Shown here one piece after another: positions 21,270-33,110 of a DNA stretch of 64,000 nt. The first letter of the stretch is position 1, and every line of letters begins with the position of its first letter. The translations under genes and the position numbers were made by a program. This DNA comes from Anomaloglossus baeobatrachus (Eukaryota; Chordata; Amphibia; Anura; Aromobatidae): positions 86,652,142 to 86,716,141 of the forward strand of contig NC_134354.1 of the NCBI RefSeq assembly GCF_048569485.1, written 5' to 3'. The notes beneath the pieces are model-generated. The model ran no database searches, was not told where the DNA came from, and saw nothing but the letters and a program-made list of their open reading frames with translations.

Positions 21270-21557
21270 TGTAGGAACTTTCTTAATAATAAAAATAATT
21301 TTATTCATTTATATAGCGCTATTAATTCCACAGCGCTTTACATACATTGGCAACACTGTCCCCATTGGGTCTCACAATCTAGAGTCCCTATCTGTATGTC
21401 TTTGTAGTGTGGGAGGAAACCGGAGTACCCGGAGGAAACCCACGCAAACGCGGGGAGAATGTACAAACTCCTTGCAGATGGTGTCCTTGGTGGGATTTGA
21501 ATCCAGGACCCCAGTGCTGCAAGACTGCCGTGCTAACCACTGAGCCACCGTGCCGCC
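21270..21557 (-). repeat. tRNA-derived SINE
   Basis: Read on the - strand from 21557: ggcggcacggtggctcagtg, with an RNA polymerase III A box (tggctcagtgg) and B box (ggattcaaatcc) about 40 bases apart. Then follow a conserved central part ('gggtttcctccgggtactcc', 'cacactacaaagacatac', 'ctgtggaattaatagcgc') and an AT-rich tail (tatataaatgaataaaat). The layout is that of a vertebrate tRNA-headed SINE with a LINE-like tail. Not a tRNA gene: no cloverleaf or anticodon arm is preserved. Confidence 0.82.
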
Positions 21558-22366
21558 CACTTAAGTATTGTAAATACACCCCACAATATTCTATGCCAAA
21601 GTCCACTATCTGGGAGGGGAGATAGAGGATACTAAAGCTACCAAATGGTGAAAAAGGAAATCCAAGAGGCGATGTGTAGAGAGCTGCAATTTTAAAGTCT
21701 ATAATCTAGCAAAGCTGTTAGGCCATAGGATCCCAAACATATGATTTAGGTTTCCGTCCCACTCGCAAACATGTATAGACACCGGAAACGACATACACAG
21801 GGTGGGGGAATGTTACAAAGTGGATGTTATATCATTTATACGTTATTTTTTAGGGTTTGCACTTGGCTGAGGAACATCAAGAATATAGTATATTACAGCT
21901 GAAACATAATAAGCTCCGATAATGAACCTATGCAATAATGTTTTCTAATATTCGGAGATAGCCTAACCATCCTCTCACATGGGTTTTCTTACCATAATGT
22001 GCTGATCAATGCTATAACAATGAGTCAATCAGAGCTTATACTAGTCAACCTTTATGCGGGAAAATGTGCTACCAGCATCAAAATTTGGGATGCCTAAACA
22101 ATGCCGTCTGCCATCGAAGAAGCTGCCGGGCTTATATAGGAACAATTATTCTTAGCTGCTCATGTAAAAGGGCCTTTAGGATGGCTTCCAACACGCTTCA
22201 TCATTGCCTTTGAGTCTCGGACCTTGTGAAACATAAATTGTCTGAGAATTGACGTCAACAGTTACATACCATGACCTAAACATTCCCTTCTCTGCACATT
22301 AAAAACTTTTGTCTTTTTAGCAGTTCACCAGCATCTGTGTGTCCTAACTGTGGCTTAAATAATATA
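21558..22366. other. Spacer, nothing recognised
   Basis: No coding, tandem or transposon-end signal seen. Confidence 0.4.
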
Positions 22367-23263
22367 CAGTGTGTCCACAGATATCCTGTCCACCGCCATT
22401 AACTTGGGAAGGGCGGCAGCTATAGGCATAGAAGTGGTGTCTGGGTATAGTAAAGTATCTATGCGCTACGCAATGAAACCACCTATAGCGCCATCTGGTG
22501 GAAAACAGCGGAATTAGCATTTTTATCTCAAAAACGGAACGAGATAAAGAAAAAAAAATGAATTACAAAATTGTAGGGCATCATCAATTCAATGCGAATC
22601 GACACCTTGCATACAGAAATGCTATGATTAGAACGTGTAAAACTCACAGGGCTGCGGACGTGAAGCGATACCTCATGGCGACCTTCCTACAAGTCATTGG
22701 GTATGGTGGCTGCGTGGAGTGGCCTCCACGCTCACCTGACCTGACCCCATTGGACTTCTTTCTGTGAGATCACATCAAACAGCAGGTGTATGCGACCCCT
22801 CCACCAACATTGCAGGACCTATGACGACGTATCACAGATGCTTGTGCAAATGTCACCTACCATATTGCACAACGTGCAGCAAGATACAGTATGCTGTCCA
22901 GATGTGCATTGCAGCTGATGGTGGCCACTTTGAGCATCAAAGTTAAATGAGCGCCATATGCGTGACCAGCATTCAATGTTTTGTGGGGGGGTCATGGGTT
23001 TCATATCATAGCATTTCTGTATGCAAGGTGTCGATTTGTATTAAATTGATGATGCCCTACAATTTTTTAAATCACTTTTTTCTCTATCTTGTTCCATTTT
23101 CGAGATAAAAATGCTAACTCCGTTGTTTTCCACCAGGTGGCGCTATAGGTGGTTTCATTGTGTAGCGCATGGCTACTTTACTATACCTAGACACCACTTC
23201 TATGCCTATAGCTGCCGCCGTTCTCAAGTTAAAAGCGGTGACAGGATTTGGGTGTTCACACTG
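22367..23263 (+). mobile_element. Mariner/IS630-type transposon with partial transposase
   Basis: 897 bp between TA dinucleotides (22365-22366 and 23264-23265), ends cagtgtgtccacagatatcc and its diverged complement. Inverted repeats are very long, about 260 bp, reaching the pair 'cgacaccttgcatacagaaa' (22600) and 'tttctgtatgcaaggtgtcg' (23015). Only the last third of a transposase remains: VEWPPRSPDLTPLDFFL then a stop, HIKQQVYATPP, later TYHIAQRAARYSM in the same frame. SPDLTPLDFFL is the third-catalytic-residue block of mariner-like transposases. Source family of the MITE at 17129-17422. Confidence 0.85.
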
Positions 23264-24600
23264 TACATATTTCATGTCAATTCTTATACATTTTATAAAA
23301 TAAATGAAACTGTTACACTTTGTCATAATAACTGTAAGACCAATAATAGTACTTGATAGAGTTTCCTTTTACTGTAAAAATTACTTATTTTACATGCACG
23401 AGAATAATCTTGCCTTCTCCGTTTGCATGATGTTCTGCATGTTTCTGAAACAGTCATGTAGTAAGGCTCCCGAGAACATAAGGGTATGTGTCTACAATGT
23501 CTTTTGAACTCTGGAAAACACACTGGTGATGATTAATCAAAGCGTGAAGACTTGCATTATTTTTCCGACTTTTGTAATATTTCTCACCACTTTGGATGAT
23601 CTTCGATGAAATGGATGGCACTGGGGAGGAGCCGATGTGGGGGCATGACTACATCACCTGTCGAACAAATCTAATCTGCTCACATTTAATACTCTGGAAT
23701 TTCTGCCTCAGTTCCTGGACTGGAGAAGAATTCCTGGCCCAGCACACACCGCTCTTTAGAGGTACCAAATGAATTTAGTGGTGAGCAATTCAGTGCCTTT
23801 ACTCTGTCAAGACTGCACAAACATGTACTTCGCTAGTCTCGATGCATCCTACTGAGTTTTTCAAGCAGAAGCTGTTTTGGGTTTTATTCCTGAATCTATT
23901 GTGTATTATTTTCATTAATTTCTTGAGCATTTGTTTCCAACAGTCTTGGCCTCTGGCAGATTCTTGGAGGGTTTTCTCATGGTTTTTGTGATTTTTTTTT
24001 TTTTTATTATTATTTTATTTTCTGTCAATATTTTGGCTAAATTGAATAATATATAAATCCTACACATAATGTACAATACTCAATTGAATAATGGAGAAAC
24101 CGCTAGAATTTTTTTTTTTACAGCAAAAATGATGGTAAAACTCTCCATGGAGTATGCACATACTTTTGGAGTTGATCCATTTTTAATCTACTTTGTGTTT
24201 TGCTGAAGTTGCGGCACCTATTATTTTTGTGTCGTGTCGGTGGGGGAGGCTTCTGCTGCAGTTGTTTTATAGCCAGACATAATATACTCCCTATCAGCAT
24301 TTTGCACTGTTGCCTAAATACCACACTCAGTCATGTGACAAGCGCCCTCCTGATTCTGGAGGAGCTGCTCACATCCCGACTTGAGTTTTCTTGTCTGGCA
24401 GAGACTGGTCGTAACTTTACAGCTGAAGCCATGCCCAGGCTCTACTAGACCTGCCTCCTTCTTGCTATCTTTCTGTGCAGTAAACAGGACTCATCTGATT
24501 GAACTGAATTTAGTGCTCTATTCGGCATGGCATTTTCACCAATTTTTTTGGTGTGCATATTTTTCAACTTGTGACTTTCATCTGTGAAAAAATCATCAGG
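23264..24600. other. Spacer, nothing recognised
   Basis: AT-rich with several T-runs. Open frames here are short, overlap on both strands, and match nothing I know. Confidence 0.4.
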
Positions 24601-25599
24601 GACGTAATTTTACGGCCTAAACTTCATTTGATTGCCGTGGCCATAGCAACAGCATTCAAATGATGTCCCTTGCTGTTTCTTACAGCAGGGGACCTTTGCT
24701 TGACCCCAGGGGGGGTGGCATCGCCACCCCCTATCGACGATCGATGTGATTGGCTGTTAAAATCTGAACCGCCAACCACATCGTTCGCACTAATTTCGGC
24801 AAAAATAATGCCAGAATTACTGCGATACTGTGAGATCCGGCTATGATCTGCTCTAGCAGCTTCAACAAATCATAGCCGGAGCTCTAAAATGTCACCCCCA
24901 GCCCCTGCAGCACTGATTGGAGCGATCGTGCTATGACGCGCAATCGCTCCAATCAGTGTGCAGTGAGGCGGTCTGATCTGCCGGTGTCCGCCCTCCCCAG
25001 GCCTGTGCTGGCCTGCGAGCCCTCCCCCAACATGTCTGCAGCGTGCAGTGGCTGGTACTTGTGGTACCACGCCACCGCTGCTGCCGCCGCCGTAGCTGAG
25101 GTCACCGCTCCTGCTGCACGTGAGTACTGTGCTCACCTTGCAGCCCGTGCGCGCTCCCGTGATGGCCCCTGCCCGTGCCCCCCTGCGATCTGCCCCCCCG
25201 ACATCCCGATCTGCTCCCCCCACGATCTGACTGCCTCCCCCATTATCTCTATTCTGCTTCTGCAGCTCCCTCTCCGGTCTCCCCCTCTGCTCTCCCCCCC
25301 TCCCCCTCTGCTCTCCCCCCCTCTCCCCCTCTGCTGTCCCCTTCTGCTCTCCCCCTCTGCTCTCCCCCGACGTCCTCTTACCTGTCTTCACCGGCTCATC
25401 CGAGGTCTTAACTGGCCCGATCACCTCTGCCTCCATCGCTGGGTCCTTCCTGGGCATTCTGCTGATCTGCCCAACGTCCTGCCTGCTGCTCCTGTAAAGC
25501 TGTTCCTCCTGCAGCTCTTCTGGTCAGTGATCCTCTGGGTACTGTGAGTATAACTTTTTTTTTTTTCCTGTATCCTGTCTATTTTTACACCTCATCCGT

Positions 25600-26200
25600 C
25601 CGTGCGTCCCGCCGAGCTCTGATCAGGGATGCAGATAACGGATCGGCATCCCTGCTCAATTTTTGGCGTGACTTTTTTTTTCCGTATCCCCGATGCTTTT
25701 TGTATCGCATCCGTCCGTGTGTCCCGCCAAGCGCTGATCAGGGATGGACATAACGGATCGGCATCCCTGCTCAATTTTTGGCGTGACTTTTTTCCGTATC
25801 CCCGACGCTTTTTGTATCGCATCCGTCCGTGCGTCCCGCCGAGCACTGATCAGGGATGCACATAACGAATCGGCATCCCTGCTCAATTTTTGGCGTGACT
25901 TTTTTCCGTATCTGCGACGCTTTTTGTATCGCATCCGTCCGTGCGTCCCGCCAAGTGTTGATCAGGGATGCACATAACGTATCTGCATCCATGGTCAATT
26001 TTTGGCGTGACTTTTTTTCCGTATCTGCGACGCTTTTTGTATCGCATCTGTTCGTGCGTCCCGCCAAGCGCTTATCAGGGATGCACATAACGTATCTGCA
26101 TCCATGGTCAATTTTTGGCGTGACTTATTTTTTTCCGTATCCCCGACGCTTTTTGTATCGCATCCGATATCGCGTCCTGCAGCGGCCGATTAGTGCACCG
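25600..26200. repeat. Tandem array, 112-115-bp unit, about 5 copies
   Basis: Unit phrases: 'tgatcagggatgcacataac', 'ggcatccctgctcaattttt', 'ggcgtgacttttttccgtat', 'cgacgctttttgtatcgcat', 'ccgtccgtgcgtcccgcc'. Unit starts at about 25620, 25735, 25847, 25959 and 26072. Divergence between units is low (roughly 5-10%). Confidence 0.88.
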
Positions 26201-26214
26201 CGTCTATGTGTTTG

Positions 26215-27860
26215 AAAAGTCAAATGGCGTTCCTTCTCTTCTGAGCCCTGCCATGCGCCCAAACAATTACTTTCCACCACATATTATGAGGTATCTACGT
26301 ACTCAGGAAAAATTGCACAACACGTTCTATGGCCAGTTTTTCCTGATACCGTTGTAAAAAAAAAAAAACTACCTGATTGATGCAAAAAATTTGTGGTTAA
26401 AAAAAAAATAATAATTTTCACGGTTCAACGTTATCAAATTCTGTGGAGCCCCTGGGGGTACAAGGGGCTCACCAAATAGCTAGATAAATTCCTTGAGGGG
26501 GTCTAGTTCCAAATTGGGGTAATTTGTGGGGGAGCTCCACTGTTTAGGCACCATAGGGGGTCTCCAAACGTGACATGGCGTCCACTAATGATTCCAACCA
26601 ATTTCGCTGTCTAAAGCGTTCCTTCTCTTCTGAGCCCCACCATGCGCCCAAACAATTACTTTCCACCACATATGAGGTATCTGCGTACTCAGGAGAAATT
26701 GCACAATACGTTTTATGGTGCATTTTTTCCTGATACCCTTGTGGAAAAAAAAGCTGCCTGGTTCGAGTGACAGTTTTGTGGTGGAAAAAAAAAAATTGTA
26801 TTCCTGGCTCAACATTATCAACTTCTGTGGAGCCCCATGGGGCTCGCTAAACATCTAGATAAACTCCTTGAGGGGTCTAGTTTCCAAAATGAGGTCACTT
26901 GTGGGGGAGCTCCACTGTTTAGGCACCATAGGGGTCTCCAAACGTGACATGGCGTCCGCTAATGATTCCAATCAATTTTGCTGTCAAATGGCGTTTCTTC
27001 TCTTCTGAGCCCTGCCATGCACCCAAACAATTACTTTCCACCACATATGAGGTATCGCCGTTCTCAGGAAAAAATGCACTATAAATTTCATGGTGAATTT
27101 TTTCCTGATACCCTTGTGAAAAAAAAGCTACCTAGTTGAAGCAACCGTTTTGTGGTAAAAAAAATGTTTTTTCTTTTCACGGCTCAACATTATAAACTTC
27201 TGTGAAGCCCCAGGGGTTCAAAGTGCACATCAAATATCTAGAAAAATTATTTGAGGGCTCTAGTTTCCAAAATGGGGTAACTTATGGGGGAGCTCCCTTG
27301 TTTACGCACCTCAGGGAGTCTTCAAACCCGACCTGGCGTCCGCTAATGAGTGCAGCTAATTTTGCACTCAAAAATTCAAATCGCACTCCTTGCCTTCCGA
27401 GCCATGCCGTGTGTCCAAACATTTGTTTTCCACCACATATGAGGTATCTGCGTACTCAGGAGAAAATGTACAATACATTTTATGGTGCATTTTTTCCTGA
27501 TACCCTTGTGAAAAAAAAAGCTACCTAGTTGAAGCAACCGTTTTGTAGTAAAAAAAAAATTTTTCTTTTCACGGCTCAACGATATAAAGTTCTGTGAAGC
27601 CCCAGGTGTTCAAAGTGCTCACCAAACATCTAGAAAAATTATTTGAGGGCTCTAGTTTCCAAAATGGGGTCACTTGTGGGGGAGCTCCATTGTTTAGGCA
27701 ACTCTGGGGCTCTTCAAACCCGACATGGCATCCACTAATGAGTGCAGCTAATTTTGCGTTCAAAAATTCAAATGGCGCTCATTGCCTTTCGACCTCTGCT
27801 GTGCGCCCAAACAATTGATTTTTACCACATATGGGGTATCAGCGGACTCAGGAGAAAATG
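26215..27860. repeat. Tandem array, about 380-bp unit, 4+ copies
   Basis: Each unit has 'ttccttctcttctgagccc', 'ttccaccacatatgaggtat', 'cattttttcctgataccctt', 'ttctgtggagcccc', 'ggtcacttgtgggggagctc' and 'catggcgtccgctaatga'. The 'gagcccc' marker recurs at about 26451, 26829, 27206 and 27597 (378, 377 and 391 bp). Divergence is higher than in the neighbouring 115-bp array. Confidence 0.85.
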
Positions 27861-28564
27861 CAAAGTAAATTGTAGGGTGCACTTTCTCTTTTCTCCCTTG
27901 TAAAAATGAAAATTTTATGGCTAAAGTAACATTTTTGTGTTAAAAAGTAAAATTTTCATTTTTTCCTTCCACATTGCTTTGGTTCCTGTGAAGCACCTAA
28001 AGGGTTAATAAACTTCTTGGATGTGGTTTTGAGCAGTGTGAGGGGTGCAGTTTTTAGAATGGGGTCACTTTTGGGTATTTTCTGTCACCTCGGCCTCTCA
28101 AAGTCACTTCAATTGTGATGTGGTCCCTAAAAAAAAATCTTTTGTAAATTTTGTTGGAAAAATGAGAAATTGCTGATGACCTTTGACCCCTTCTAACTTC
28201 CTAGCGAAAAAAAATTTTGTTTCGAAAATTGCGCTGATGGAAAGTAGACAAGTGGGAACGTTTATTTATTAACTATTTTGTGTGACATATCTCTCAGATT
28301 TATGGGCATACATTTTCAAAGTTTGAAAATTGCGAAATTTTCATAATTTTCGCAAAATTTCCTAAATTTTCACAAATAAATGCAAAAAATATCGGCCTAA
28401 ATTTACCACTGACATGAAGTACAATATGTCACGAAAAAACAATCTCAGAATTGCCAGGATCCGTTGAAGCGTTCCAGAGTTATAACCTGTCAAAGTGACA
28501 CTGGTCAGAATTGCAAAAAATGGCTGGGTCTTTAGGGTGTTTTAGTGGCCGGGGGTGAAGGGGT

Positions 28565-28900
28565 TAAAGGGAATCTGTCAACAGGTATTTGCAATGTAAC
28601 CTGAGAGCACCATATTGTAGGAGCAGACACCCTCATTTCATTGATTTGGCCCTTAGTGGACTGTATTTTGCTGTTTCAAAACAATCTGTTTACCATTACA
28701 GGAAGTGAGTGGCAGCTGCAGCTCTCGCTTCCTCTTGATTATATGTCCGAAGCTGGCGGTAATTTGGCTCAGGGATCGTGTGATGTAATAACCCAGCAAA
28801 GCAAATGCCGACATAAGTGCAACGGCACCAGCACAGGAGGTCAGTATAGGGCAAACATGGGAGCTGAGAAAGGGTTGTCCAATTAGTGCACAACCCCTTT
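28565..28900. repeat. Dispersed 'gggaatctgtcaacaggt' repeat
   Basis: Starts 'aaagggaatctgtcaacagg' and ends near 'gtgcacaacccctttaaga'. Same family as 2079-2270. It directly follows the TTAA end of the composite element, which may have inserted at its edge. Confidence 0.6.
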
Positions 28901-29157
28901 AAGAGTTAATCTGCCTTTGTCTAGATTTTTATACCACAGCTTTACTCATTCTACCTTTTTCTTATAAACTACAAATCATGGTTTTCTTTTTCATAACCAT
29001 CTAGCCATGTGCCTGTTAATCTATCTGTACCTGTCTTTTTATATCAAGTGTATGTAGAAAAAACCCTCAAAAACAAATGACAAAAAGGGAGCAGCATTCT
29101 AAAAATGTACCTGTATATACATTCCTCAAAATCCACAATCCTTATTCATATACTCAT

Positions 29158-32100
29158 AGAGATGGGTAAACTGGTAGATGTTCGGGTTCAGCGGGTCTGG
29201 CCAGACGTAAAAAAAAGTCAGTTTCGGGACCAAACTTAAACCTGAGCATGAGCTTGGACACTAAACCCCATATAAGTCTATGTGGACCCGAACATATGTG
29301 CTGTAAAGTAGTGCTTATAAGGGCTAAGGGGCTGTAAAGCAGGAGAATTATACTTACCGAGCTTCCTGCATGGCTGTTACACTACTTTTGGATCCACTCA
29401 TTAAAGCTCATACATATTCACTACTTTCCCTGCCCACCCTCTGTGACTGCATTTGTGATTGATTGCAATCAGACTGCCAGCATGACAGCGTATTGGTTGT
29501 GGACTGTAAAAATAAATTAGAAAAAAGGGTGTAGGGTCCTCCGTATATTGATACCCAGCACAGATAAAGCAGATGGCTACAGGCTGCAGCCTCACACACG
29601 TGCGTATTATCTTGGCTGTGTATCAAAATACGAGTGATTCCATGCAGCTTTTTAAAAATTATTTCAATAAATCATTTTAAAATACGAAGTGCGATCCCTC
29701 CAATTTTGATACCTAGCCAAGATAAAGCCAACAGCTGGGGGCTAGTATATTCAGGCTGGGGAGGCCCATAGTTATTGGCCCCCCCAGCCTAAAAATAGAG
29801 CCTGCGGCAGTTCCGATGCTTTACCTGACTTATCCTGATTGCCCTGGAGCGGGGGGCAATTGTAGTACTATAAAGGGTTAATGACAGCTGTGAATTGTCA
29901 AAAATCACAGCTGCCATCAAGACCAAGGTTAGTAATGAGGAGGGGTCTATGAGACCCCCATTACTAACCCTTTAAGTAAAAAAAAATAAATACAAAACAC
30001 ACAGAAAATACTTTCATTTAAAAACAAAACAAACACCCTCTTTCTCCAATTTGTTAACCCCCAAAACACTCTGGAGGTCTGATGTAATTCACACGACTAT
30101 CCTGGCTCTGCTACATCCTGAGGTCGCAGTGTTGTGGGGACATTAGAAAATGTGACTAAGCACTGCGGCGCCCAGGACACATTAACAATGCTGCAGCTGT
30201 GAGTGGGGATGTCACTGAGCTCACTTTACATTACAGCTGAGGTTCCCATGGTACCACAGCTGTGACCTCGGGGGAACTCATTGAACTCAGTGACCTCACC
30301 TCAGATGAAGTCATTGAATTCAATACCAGATTAGATATTTCTGTATCTCCTGGCAAAGAAAATGCATCAAAATGCATGCAGTTTTGATTTATTTTTGCCA
30401 AGAGATGCAGATTTGGTGCAGAAATGTCTGCACTCAAATACTCAATGTGCACGTATTGCCTAATCTGGTAATCCAGCATTGAGTTCAATGACTGTATATG
30501 TGTTGAGGTCACTGAGTTCAATGAGTTCACCTTAGGTTAGTTCACCTGAGGTCACAGCTGGAATACCATAGGAACCCCAGCTGTGACCTCAGGTGAACTA
30601 ATTGCCGGATTACCAGATTAGGTAATGTGTGCACATTGAATATTTGGGTGCAGACACTTCTGCACCAAATCTGTATTCCCTGGCAAAAAAACGCATCAAA
30701 ACTACATGCGTTTTGATGCAGTTTTGGTGCATTTTTTTTGCCAGGAGATGCAGATTTGGTGCAGAAATGTTTGCACCTAAATAATCAATGTGCACACATT
30801 GCCTAATCCAATAATCTGGCATTGAGTTCAATGCCTTCATGTGAGGTGAGGGGAATGAGTTCACCAGAGCTTAGTTCACCTGAAGTCACACCTGGGGTAC
30901 CATGTGAACCTCATCTGTGACATCAGGTAATCTCTGTGACGTCACAGCTGCGGCTCCATTAGTGTTCCCTGATGCTGCAGTGAGCTGTCACATTTTTTAA
31001 TGTGACCATACACTGTGACTTCAGATGCAGCAGAACCGGTATTGTCGTGGGACCTCGTGTGGATTACGTTGGACGTGCAGGGTGTTTTGGCAGTTAATAA
31101 TTTAGTGAAAAGGGTGTTTTTTCTGTTTTTTTAAATAAAAGATTTTTTTGTGTGTTTGTGATTATTTCTTTTAACTTACAGGTAGTAATGGGGGGTCTCA
31201 TGGACCCCTCCCCATTACTATCCTCGGGCTTTATGACAGCTGTTATTAATGCCTTATTACCCCGATTGCCACCGCATCAAGGCAATTGGAATGAGGCAGG
31301 TAAAGTGCTGGAATTGTAGCATCTAATTTATGCATCAATTCAAGGGCAGCTGCAAACTGCTATTTTTAGGCTTTGGGTCCAATAATTACAGGCCTCCCCA
31401 GCCTGAGAATACCAGCCCCTAGCTGTTTGCTTTGTCTTGGCTGCATATCAAATATATTTAATTTAAAAAAAAAAGCTTCCTGGGGTCCCTCGTATTTTGA
31501 TACACAGCCAAGATAACCAGCACAGCCTGTAGATTTCTGCTTTATCTGCGCTAGATATCAATATACAGGGAATCCTATGCCATATTTTTCAATTATTTTT
31601 TTTACACTCCACAACCAATCACAGACATCGGCAGTTTGACTGCAACCAATCACAGACGCTGTCATAGAAGGTGGGCACATGAAGCAGTGAATATGCATGA
31701 GGTTTAAAGAGTGGACCAGGGAGTAGTGTGATAGCTGCACGGTGACTCGGTAATTATAATTGTCCTATTTTAATCTCTATGTTGCTTCCTTTTAACTTTT
31801 TTTTTTTTTAAAGTTTTATCTGAGTGGCCAAACACTGAGGCTATGTGCGCACGTTGCGTAATTATATGCAGTTACGCTGCGCTTTGTAGCGCAGCGTAAC
31901 TGCATGCGTCCTGCGTCCCCTGCATAATCTATGGAGATTGTGCAGGGGCCGTGCGCACGTGGCGTCTTATAGCGCAGCGCTTCGGCTGCTGCCCAAAGCG
32001 CGCGTTCTAAGAAGTGACATGTCACTTCTTCCGTGCGCTTTGCCGGCAGCCCCTGCTCTGTCTATGGCAGGAGCTGCAGGCAGAGCGCATGGAATCGTCT

Positions 32101-32314
32101 TTTTTTTTTTTTTTCACTACGGACATTTTCGGCAGCGATTTGAAGCGCACGTGTGCTCTTCAGATCGCTGCAGAAATTTCTGCAGTGAAGTATGCAACGT
32201 GCGCACATAGCCTCACAGTGACATGGACTTCCCTGAGAAGTCCACATTCAGGTTCTGGGCATGGACACTATGTGTCCAGTATGGACTCCGAACTTTATAG
32301 TTTGGGATCGTCCA
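29158..32314. mobile_element. 3.2-kb fold-back element with arms of about 1.1 kb
   Basis: Left arm 29158 to about 30280 and right arm about 30930-32314 are inverted copies. Paired words include 'attatacttaccgag' (29348) against 'ctcggtaattataat' (31747), 'tcaggctggggaggcc' (29750) against 'ggcctccccagcctga' (31390), and 'gagacccccattactaa' (29950) against 'tagtaatggggggtctca' (31183). ACTCAT occurs just outside both ends, a possible 6-bp target duplication. The spacer has shorter inverted pairs ('ctgtgacctcaggtgaacta'). There is no transposase. A MITE (31839-32212) sits in the right arm. Related single arms lie at 3186-3950 and about 58500-59000. Confidence 0.75.
31839..32212. mobile_element. 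MITE, 'ggctatgtgcgcacgttgcg' family, inside the fold-back
   Basis: 374 bp with inverted ends ggctatgtgcgcacgttgcg and gcaacgtgcgcacatagcc, flanked by TGA on the left and TCA on the right (an altered TWA duplication). Closely similar to 49396-49766. Confidence 0.8.
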
Positions 32315-32350
32315 TCACTACTCATAAGAAAAAGAAAGGTAGCACTCTAA

Positions 32351-32573
32351 GGGCCATTTCACACATCCGTCTTTTCGTCGGATTGGCGAATCCGGCGCAC
32401 TCCAGTACAATGTGATACAGTACAATGGTAGCGCGGAAACTTCCAGGAGACATGCTCCAGTCACATGACAGCATCTGACCGGAGCTTGTCACACTGCCAT
32501 TGTACTGTATACACTGTACTGGAGTGTGCTGGATCCGCCAATCCGGCGAAAAGATGGATGTGTGAAACTAGCC
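32351..32573. mobile_element. 223-bp TWA-flanked MITE
   Basis: Ends gggccatttcacacatccg and cggatgtgtgaaactagcc, with TAA on the left (32348-32350) and TTA on the right (32574-32576). The body carries an inverted pair around 'ccattgtactgtat'. A different family from the other MITEs here. Confidence 0.72.
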
Positions 32574-32699
32574 TTAGTAGTTCATGTGCAAAAGTAATTC
32601 AATGCAATTGGCCAATAAAGTCCAAAACTTTATTGGCCCAATGTATTGATCTGCTTGGAGGGAATTTCTGTGTTTTTCTATCTATTCATTTATCACCTT

Positions 32700-33110
32700 T
32701 TCAGAAACTTTTCGGAACTTGAAGACTCATCTGTTCAGTAATGCCTACAATCTTCAATGACCCCACTGCTTCACCACCACCACAGCTGCTGCCTCACCAC
32801 CATGCGAAGCTGCTGCCGCATGACCACCATGTGGAGCTGCTGCCACTGCACCACTGTGCGGTGCTGCCGCCACACCACCGTGCGCAGCTGCCACCCAACC
32901 TACATCCCACCTACTGTCTCCTTACCAAAATCCTATAGAATGTAAGCCCGCAAGGGCAGGGTCCTCTTCCCTCTGTACTAGTCTGTCTATTGTAACTTAT
33001 ATATGTATTCTGTATGTAAACCCCTTCTCAAGTACGGCACCATGGAATTAATGGTGCTCTATAAATAAATATTATTATTATTATTAATAATAATAATAAT
33101 AATAATTTAT
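32700..33110 (+). repeat. 3' tail of a non-LTR retroelement or SINE
   Basis: A CCACCACC-rich stretch (32760-32900) is followed by 'gaatgtaagcccgcaagggc', 'agggtcctcttccctctgta' and 'ggtgctctataaataaatat', then (att)n/(taa)n. From memory, 'tgtaagc...gggcag...gctctataaataaa' is the usual 3' end of an amphibian/fish LINE or SINE. The 5' extent is uncertain. Confidence 0.6.

Larger units (their letters stand above)
24605..28564. repeat. Composite dispersed element, about 4 kb, non-coding
   Basis: A GC-rich head (24700-25540, with a CT-only tract 25250-25375), a 112-115-bp tandem array (25600-26200), a 380-bp tandem array (26215-27860) and an AT-rich tail ('gaaaattgcgaaattttc', 'ggtcagaattgcaaaaaatgg') ending '...ggtgaagggg|ttaa' at 28565. 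From memory, the 380-bp unit and the tail are abundant in frog genomes. The TTAA at the right edge would fit a TTAA-targeting superfamily, but the left end is not clear and there is no transposase. Open frames inside follow the arrays. Confidence 0.6.

Noticed and set aside
21270-21557. Possible tRNA gene on the - strand
   Set aside because: A and B boxes are present but the arms do not form a cloverleaf, and the segment continues into a SINE body and tail.
24870-26215. Open frames of 195-204 codons on both strands and smaller ones across the 115-bp array
   Set aside because: They lie in a GC/CT-rich low-complexity head and a tandem array of a dispersed repeat; the predicted proteins are low-complexity and open on both strands.
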